DNA from: Homarus americanus
Lineage: Eukaryota; Arthropoda; Malacostraca; Decapoda; Nephropidae
Reading direction: 5' to 3'
DNA length: 64,000 nucleotides
Assembly: GCF_018991925.1 (NCBI RefSeq)
Contig: NW_024720773.1
Span: 3,713,758 to 3,777,757, forward strand
Position numbers and translations under genes: made by a program. Shown piece by piece: positions 58,046 through 64,000 of the stretch; the stretch's first letter is position 1, and every line of letters starts with the position of its first letter. The notes beneath the pieces are model-generated. The model saw nothing but the letters and a program-made list of their open reading frames with translations, did no database searches and was not told the origin of the DNA.

Positions 58046-59060
58046 ATGCTGAAGCGGATCATCGGAAAATGCATAATGGAGGTGGTAAAGGATGATGTCA
58101 GGGCAGCATCATGGAACCTGCAAGCTCGTGCTGGCCACCAAGCTGGAGGGGAAGCTGCCATTCACGCCATGAGAACGATATTTGAGCAGCGTGATTGTGA
58201 GGCCGTTCTCCTGGTGGACGCTTCAAACGCATTCAACATACTTAACCACAAGACCGCACTGCAAGATCAAGATCAAGTGTCCAAGCTTTACAATATTTGT
58301 TGAAAACACCTATAGGAATCCATCAGACCTCTATATAGTAAACAACAAGGCTCTAAGAGGTGATACCATCATGCAGTCAACTGAGGGAACAACGCATGGG
58401 AACCCTGTTGCAATGGCAATGTACGCAATAGACCTATCCGTGCTCCAACACACAATAAAATTTGAAACAACTGAGGTCAAGCAAGTGGTGTATCCTGATG
58501 ACCTAACACTAGCAGGAAAAGTGGAGGACATCAAAAAGTGGTGGGACCTGGTAACATCATGAGGTCCATAAATAGGGTACCATCCAAACGCCAGCAAGTC
58601 CTTCCTCATTGTGAAGCCAGAACACTATGAACGGGCAATGGAGGTGTTCGGTGAAAGTGAGGTCAAAATAACAAAGAATGGCCAAAGACATCTAGGCGCA
58701 GTAATCGGCACGACGGACTTCAAGACCGAGAGTACATAACGGGAAAGGTGAATGAGTGGGTTAGAAAAATCCAAGCTCTATCTGATATTGCTAACACAAA
58801 ACCACATGCGGTTCTTGCGGCATTCACCCATGGAGTCAAGCATCGCTGGAACTACCTGATGCGCACTATCCCTGATATCGGAGCCCTCCTCCACCCTCTG
58901 GAAGAAGCTATCAGCGTCAATTTCATTCCCAAATTAGTGAAACACCTTCACTTAACCCCAGCAGAAAGATCACTCCTTGCACTCCCACCGAGACTGGGAG
59001 GAATGGGATTGACCAATCCAGAGGAGATAGCTGCCACCGAACATCAAAACTCAGTTTAGC
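58046..59060 (+). pseudogene. RT domain of copy B
   Basis: Starts MLKRIIGKCIMEVVKDDVRA and continues AASWNLQARAGHQAGGEAAI, RDCEAVLLVDASNAFNILNH (first catalytic Asp). After a frame shift come YRNPSDLYIVNNKALRGDTI, MQSTEGTTHGNPVAMAMYAI and VKQVVYPDDLTLAGKVEDIK (catalytic box YPDD, both Asp residues present). The thumb reads FTHGVKHRWNYLMRTIPDIG and LALPPRLGGMGLTNPEEIAA. The N-terminal part of RT that should precede LKRIIGK is replaced by the GTA run. Function in the living element: target-primed reverse transcription (family inference). Confidence 0.87.
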
Positions 59061-60030
59061 TCACGGGAGCCCTCATTGACCACATAATAGCTCAGAACGC
59101 AACAGGTGGGGTGGATACCAGTGAAGTAAACAAGATTCGAAGGTCCATTACCACAGAACGACAGCACGGCCAAAGTGATAAGTTGCAGCAACAGATGCTG
59201 CAAGTACCAGAGAATTTAAAAGAAAGTAGCTATAGCGCAGGAGGTGGGCGCCTCGGACTGGTTGACTACGTTACCGATAAGGGCAAATGGTTTCAGTCTC
59301 AATAAACAAGAATTTTCAGATGCCATTGCTCTAAGTTACGGTGGGCCAGTAGAAGGTTTGCCCTCTCAATGCGCGTGTGGATCTTCCTATGACATCCATC
59401 ACGCCATGGTGTGTAAGAAAGGAGGCTTCATATGCATGAGGCATGACGAAGTAAGGGATCTCACAGCAAATATGTTGAAGAAAATTTGTCGTAATTTCAG
59501 GGTAAACCGACCCTCCTTCCATTGGACGATGAGGATTTCCAACATAGGACTTTAAACACATCCAACGAAGCCTGTGTTGACATCAGTGCTCGAGGATTCT
59601 GGACGCGGGGACAGCGAGCCTTCTTCGACATCAGGATTTTTTATCCCATGGCCGCATGTCACCGTAACTTAGCTCTCGATGCTGCACACAAGAGAAAGAG
59701 AACGACAAGATAAGGGCATATGGGGAGAGAATTCTGAACGTTGATCAAGGCAGCTTCACTCCTCTTGTGTTCACAGCCTCTGGTGGGATGGGACCAAGTG
59801 CAAGATGCTTCTACGCCAGACTCGCGGAGGTGATATCCGAACAGAAGCAGCAGCCCAGGAATTATGTTACAGCCTGGACAAGATGTCGACTGTCCTTCTC
59901 TCTCCTTAGGTCTGCTTTGCTCTGCCTCAGGGGAACGAGAGCATCGGCCCCAAATCCGACAACAGTTGCACATATTGACTATGAGGCAACAGTCACTGAA
60001 TGCCGCATAGATCTGCGGCTCAACTAATTC
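59060..60030 (+). pseudogene. Zinc knuckle, endonuclease-like domain and C-terminus of copy B
   Basis: Contains VAQEVGASDWLTTLPIRANG (in part), GFSLNKQEFSDAIALSYGGP, LPSQCACGSSYDIHHAMVCK (Cys-x-Cys...His...Cys knuckle), KGGFICMRHDEVRDLTANML, then in a second frame EACVDISARGFWTRGQRAFF and DIRIFYPMAACH, and finally GSFTPLVFTASGGMGPSARC, LSFSLLRSALLCLRGTRAS and a stop at about 60027. Knuckle plus RHDEV plus (R/C)-x-D ... F-D-I-R-I looks like an RLE-class endonuclease. The Arg of the R-x-D block is Cys here (EACVD), Arg in copy A. Confidence 0.75.
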
Positions 60031-60102
60031 AACACAGCTAGGATAGCTACTTATGTATTAGGAGGCTGGAGGCCATATGTAGTAGTAGTAGTAGTAGATT
60101 TA

Positions 60103-60830
60103 TTATCCCCATTATATATCCCACCTCCTTTCGCCATCACAAACAGGATATAACATAAGTATAAGAAAAGAGATAAAAAAGGAAAACCAAAGAGTGGAAA
60201 CAGTCGACACTGGGGAAGGATTCAGATTACAGATATTAGAGTTTTTCAGGACCTCTGGCGGAGAGCTAACGGCCGGGACAAAAAGGGGTAATGTTAAACC
60301 CCGCACGACTTATCTAAAACCTTCTTGGCTGTTGAACGCGGCCTGTGGAACGAGTTGCTTTATATGTGAACGATTCTCTTGCCCGATGGTAAGGATTATC
60401 AGTTTATGTATATTTTTGTTGTTGTTGTAGTGTAGATTTTGACCATATTGGATCGTAAAAACACTGACATTTCCTTAAGTATTGTCTATAAGGTGGTATA
60501 ACCTTGACAGATATGGACAGAGTAAGTAATTATTGTTCATGTCTAAATCTGTATGACTTATTATGTCTATAGCGTAAAACAAACACCTAATTACAAAAAA
60601 AAAATATATATATAAAGACAAAACAACAAATAATGACATAGTTTATTATCATGAAACAACAACTATTTAATACATCAGAAATAAAACAAAATCAAATAAA
60701 AACAATTTGTAGGAGTAACCGAGATAAGGTCCTCGGAGTGTGAGAGAATTATACCTCAGTAACCAACATACTAGATGAGGATCACTGCTTAGTGTTGAGT
60801 TACACCTTGGCTTGGTGGTCAAGTTCTTCA
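60103..60830. other. Unique-looking AT-rich DNA, no gene recognised
   Basis: Between the retroelement 3' end and the GGA tract. No motif, no RNA gene. Confidence 0.5.
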
Positions 60831-60831
60831 T

Positions 60832-61690
60832 CTTACCGAGGAGGAACAGGAGGAGGGGTAGGAGGAGCAGGAGGAGGAGAAGGAGGAGTAGGAGCAGGAG
60901 AAGGAGCAGGAGGAACAGGAGGAGGGGTAGGAGGAGGAGGAGGAGTAGGAGGGAGCAGGAGGAGGAGCAGGAGGAACAGGAGGAGGAGCAGGAGGAGGAG
61001 GATCAAGAGAAACAGAAGGAGGAACAGGAGGAGGAGCAGTAGGAGGAAGAGGAGGAGGAGGAGGAGGATCAGGAAGAACAGAAGGAGGCAGAAGGAGGAA
61101 GAGGGAGGAGGAGCAGGAGGAGGAGGAGGAGCAGGAGGAGGGAGGAGGAGGAGCAGGAAGAACAGGAAGGAGGAACAGGAGGAGGAGCAGGAGGAGGAGG
61201 AGAGGAGAAGGAGGAGCAGGGGAGGAGCAGGAGGAGGGAGGAATAGGAAGAGGAGCAGGAGCAGAAGCAGGAGGAGGAGCAGGAGGAGGAGGAGGAGGAG
61301 GAGAAGGAGGAGCAGGAAGAGGAGCAGGAGGAGGAGGAATAGGAAGAGAGCAGGAGCAGAAGCAGGAGGAAGAGAAGGAGGAACAGGGAGGAAGGAGCAG
61401 GAGGAGGAGGAGGAGCAGGAGAGGGAGGAGGAGGGAGAGGAGGAGGAGGAGGAGGAGGAGGAGGAGCAGGGGAGGAGGAGAAGGAGGAGGAGGAGATTGA
61501 GGAGCAAGAGGGAGGAGGAGGAGGAGGAGGAGGAGGAGGAGGAGAGGAGCAACAGGAGGAGCGGGAGAAGTAGTAGTAGTAGGAGGAGGAGGAGGAGCAG
61601 GGGAGGAGGCGGAGTAGGAGGAGAAGGAGGAGGGGAGGGAGAGGATAAGGAAGAAGACGATGAACAGGAAGAGCAAAGGGAAGAGGGGAA
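60832..61690. repeat. GGA/GGAGCA-rich purine tract, about 860 bp
   Basis: Irregular (GGA)n with GCA, GAA and GTA interruptions (GGAGGAGCAGGAGGA type). Extreme strand asymmetry: purines on the plus strand. The Gly/Arg/Glu-rich plus frames and the Ser/Pro/Leu-rich minus frames are compositional artefacts. Confidence 0.96.
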
Positions 61691-61796
61691 GAAGAACACG
61701 TCTTACTGAACGCGTTAACTACTCACCCCCTTCTCCTCCAAAAAAAGTCGAATTTCAAGACTGTGAGTTGAATCTGTGATGGAGAGTTATGGTGGT

Positions 61797-62865
61797 CTAG
61801 ACATGTGACTCAGGTCCAGCCAGGGTGTGAGCATGTCCTGGAGGTCATGACACACACCACATACATGACTCAGGTCCAGCCAGGTGTGAGTAATGTCCTG
61901 GAGGTCATGACACACACCACATACATGATTCAGGTCCAGCCAGGTGTGTGTGATGTCCTGGAGGTCATGACACACACCACATACATGACTCAGGTCCAGC
62001 CAGGGTGTGTGTGATGTCCTGAGGTTATGAGACACACCAAACACATGACTCAGGTCCAGCCAGGTGTGAGTAATGTCCTGGAGGTTATGACACACACCAC
62101 ATACATGACCAGGTCCAGCCAGGTGTGTGTGATGTCCTGGAGGTTAGTGAGACACACACCACACACATGACCAGGTCCAGCCAGGTGTGAGTAATGTCCT
62201 TGAGGTCATGAGACACACACCACACACATGACTCAGGTCCAACCAGGTGTGAGTAATGTCCTGGAGGTTATGAGACACACACCACACACATGACTCAGGT
62301 CCAGCCAGGTGTGAGTAATGTCCTGAGGTCATGACACACACCACATACATGACTCAGGTCCAGCCAGGTGTGTGTGATGTCCTGGAGGTCATGACACACA
62401 CCACATACATGACTCCAGGTCCAGCCAGGTGTGAGTAATGTCCTGGAGGTTATGACACACACCACATACATGACTCAGGTCCAGCCAGTGTGTGTGATGT
62501 CCTGAGGTTATGAGACACACACCACACACATGACTCAGGTCCAGCCAGGTGGAGTCATGTCCTGGAGGTCATGACACACACCACACACATGACCCAGGTC
62601 CCAGCCAGGTGTGAGTGATGTCCTGGAGGTTATGAGACACACACCACACACATGACTCAGGTCCAGCCAGGTGTGAGTAATGTCCTGGAGGTTATGAGAC
62701 ACACACCACATACATGACTCAGTTCCAGCCAGGTGTGAGTAATGTCCTTGAGGTCATGAGACACACCACACACATGACTCAGTTCCAGCCAGGTGTGAGT
62801 AATGTCCTGGAGGTTATGAGACACACACCACACACACATGACTCAGGTCCAGCCAGGTGTGAGTG
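61797..62865. repeat. 60-bp minisatellite, about 18 copies
   Basis: Unit ACATGACTCAGGTCCAGCCA, then GGTGTGAGTAATGTCCTGGA and GGTCATGACACACACCACAT. Variation: GGTTATGAGACACACACC versus GGTCATGACACACACC, and GTGTGTGTGATG versus GTGTGAGTAATG. Several 1-2-bp indels break any frame. Confidence 0.96.
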
Positions 62866-63412
62866 ATCGCCATACAGGTGAACCACTGTGACATAAGGAG
62901 GGAAGATAGAGGGCAGGTGTAATCAAGCAGAGTATTACTAGCAGGACAGACAGGGGTCAAAATAATACATTATAATTATCTTTGAATTAACTTAACATAA
63001 ATGTCATAAATAATCGTTATTTTTTGTAACAGTTTCAATCGTTCGTGTGAAGTATCTACCACAGTCATTTAGTAGTTATGATCATTAGTCTAGATTTACA
63101 CTATACATAAAGGAAATAGTTAAATTATTCATAAACTAAATAAGAAGTTATTAATAAGGAAATATTCTGTCACCATTATAAATCTTTTTCAATATTTCAC
63201 GCGTGTGTTAGTTAATGCAGCAATAAACATTCGTCTTTATGCTTAACGTGTTAAAACTACGAAGCAGGACCTAATGAAAGTTATACTACAGGCATTATGT
63301 ATTGAGAACTACACCACATACTGATGCCTCCGTATAGGTAAAACTCCACGCCTATCTGTGCACATCACACTAACAACTATGATATGAAACACTGTGCCAC
63401 CCACCATAAATC
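62866..63412. other. AT-rich spacer, no gene recognised
   Basis: Unique-looking sequence without identifiable motif. Confidence 0.5.
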
Positions 63413-63515
63413 AGGTTAGGTTAGGTTAGGTTAGGTTAGGTTAGGTTAGGTTAGGTTAGGTTAGGTTAGGTTAGGTTAGGTTAGATTAGGTTATGTTAGG
63501 TTAAATTAGATTATG
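63413..63515. repeat. Interstitial (TTAGG)n telomere-type repeat
   Basis: About 13-14 perfect AGGTT (TTAGG) units (63413-63481) followed by degenerate units (TTAGATTAGG, TTATGTTAGG, TTAAATTAGA). TTAGG is the canonical arthropod telomere repeat. Unique sequence on both sides shows that this is an internal tract, not a chromosome end. Confidence 0.93.
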
Positions 63516-64000
63516 ACAAAAGTGAGGTCTTTATTAATGTAAGGTACTCGAGCGATACAATCTTACTACATTAGTTGAGGTGATTGGTACAGTAAAGTAT
63601 AGTAATTAATCAGTAGGTTAAGGTGGGGAAAGGATGGAAGGCATGCTGGGGCTCAAGGCACAGCCAGACATGAGGGATAGAGAAGTCACAACAGATAGTC
63701 GTGGGGGGAAAGGTTGGAAAAGAAGTTTAATGAGTTAAACAGAGGGGGACGACACCCCTTGTTTTACATATTACAGAGTTTGTTGGCTTTGAGGGTCGTC
63801 CAGGATCTTGCTGGGTCCATTAATCAGTAACAAGTAGCAAGAAAGCACAGTAGAAGCGGCGCCACACACTCGGTCTCACCTTTACTGGAACTGTTATACA
63901 TATTTATGAATTCCCTTTAAGAATATCACAAGAGACGCTTAATAACTATAGCCTCTTCCTTTCAATTCTTGTAAGCTTAAAGATGTATACGTCTCCATAT
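63516..64000. other. Unique-looking DNA to the window edge, no gene recognised
   Basis: No open frame, repeat or RNA motif of note. Confidence 0.5.

Larger units (their letters stand above)
58018..60102 (+). mobile_element. Non-LTR retroelement with probable restriction-like endonuclease, copy B
   Basis: Plus-strand homologue of 17895-20010. It starts at a (GTA)n run (58018-58045) and ends with GGAGGCTGGAGGCCATATGT followed by (AGT)n (60077-60098). It contains the full order RT N-terminal region, palm, thumb, zinc knuckle, endonuclease-like domain and C-terminus. Frames are broken at about 58290, 58560, 58740, 59060 and 59510. It is more complete than copy A: it has the 5' segment that copy A lost, an intact C-terminus and the 3' end. 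Confidence 0.88.

Noticed and set aside
60792..61709. 305-codon Arg/Gly/Glu-rich frame and 280-codon Ser/Pro/Leu frames on the opposite strand
   Set aside because: Compositional artefact of the GGA tract; no non-repetitive sequence, no domain.
63413..63481. True chromosome end
   Set aside because: Unique DNA continues for at least 485 bp beyond the TTAGG tract and the tract is short.

Overview
This is a eukaryotic, repeat-saturated intergenic window. I found no intact host gene, rRNA gene or functional tRNA gene. The best guess for the source is a decapod crustacean or a related arthropod. The reasons are an interstitial (TTAGG)n tract, an extreme density of microsatellites and minisatellites, a tRNA-Ala-derived SINE whose body resembles repeats I associate with decapods, and a mixture of BEL/Pao, LINE, hAT and Helitron relics. 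The taxon is an inference; no single-copy marker gene is present.

Layout, left part (1-25 kb). A 31-bp minisatellite runs off the left edge. It is followed by a 30-bp minisatellite split by a 1.5-kb insertion with a ~690-bp ATT tract, and by a perfect 6 x 34-bp array. From 5.24 to 10.74 kb lies a decayed BEL/Pao LTR retrotransposon with recognisable LTR starts, polypurine tract, protease/RT/integrase remnants and a LINE fragment nested where gag should be. A second copy of that RNase-H LINE sits at 11.4-12.6 kb. At 17.9-20.1 kb (minus strand) is a decayed retroelement with RT, zinc knuckle and a probable restriction-like endonuclease. It is preceded head-to-tail by the 3' end of another copy. 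Next come a 3' UTR carrying an 80-bp minisatellite, a jockey-like LINE C-terminus, a 29-bp minisatellite and a LINE C-terminus on the minus strand.

Middle part (25-48 kb). About 6.5 kb of a 16-17-bp CACCACACATCAT-type satellite (25.7-33.2 kb) is interrupted once, by a 1-kb retroelement 3' end. This is followed by a 984-bp hAT-type element with perfect 16-bp TIRs and an 8-bp target duplication, a third copy of the RNase-H LINE disrupted by a SINE, a CR1-like RT, a small MITE candidate, a jockey-like LINE interrupted by a hAT transposon carrying a broken transposase, a Helitron 3' terminus with helicase C-terminus, a CR1/Rex-like LINE (minus), another LINE C-terminus and two striking overlapping hairpins.

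Right part (48-64 kb). A 2.2-kb array of a 25-bp pyrimidine-rich minisatellite is followed by CT-rich DNA, a 55-bp minisatellite, another degenerate hAT element, the second large copy of the endonuclease-bearing retroelement (58.0-60.1 kb, plus), an 860-bp GGA-rich purine tract, a 60-bp minisatellite and the TTAGG tract. All the very long open frames here (His/Thr-rich, poly-Leu/Ile, Ser/Leu-rich) are translations of tandem repeats whose units happen not to contain stops; they are not treated as genes. The main biology is retrotransposon and transposon nesting plus tandem-repeat birth from retroelement tails and UTRs.
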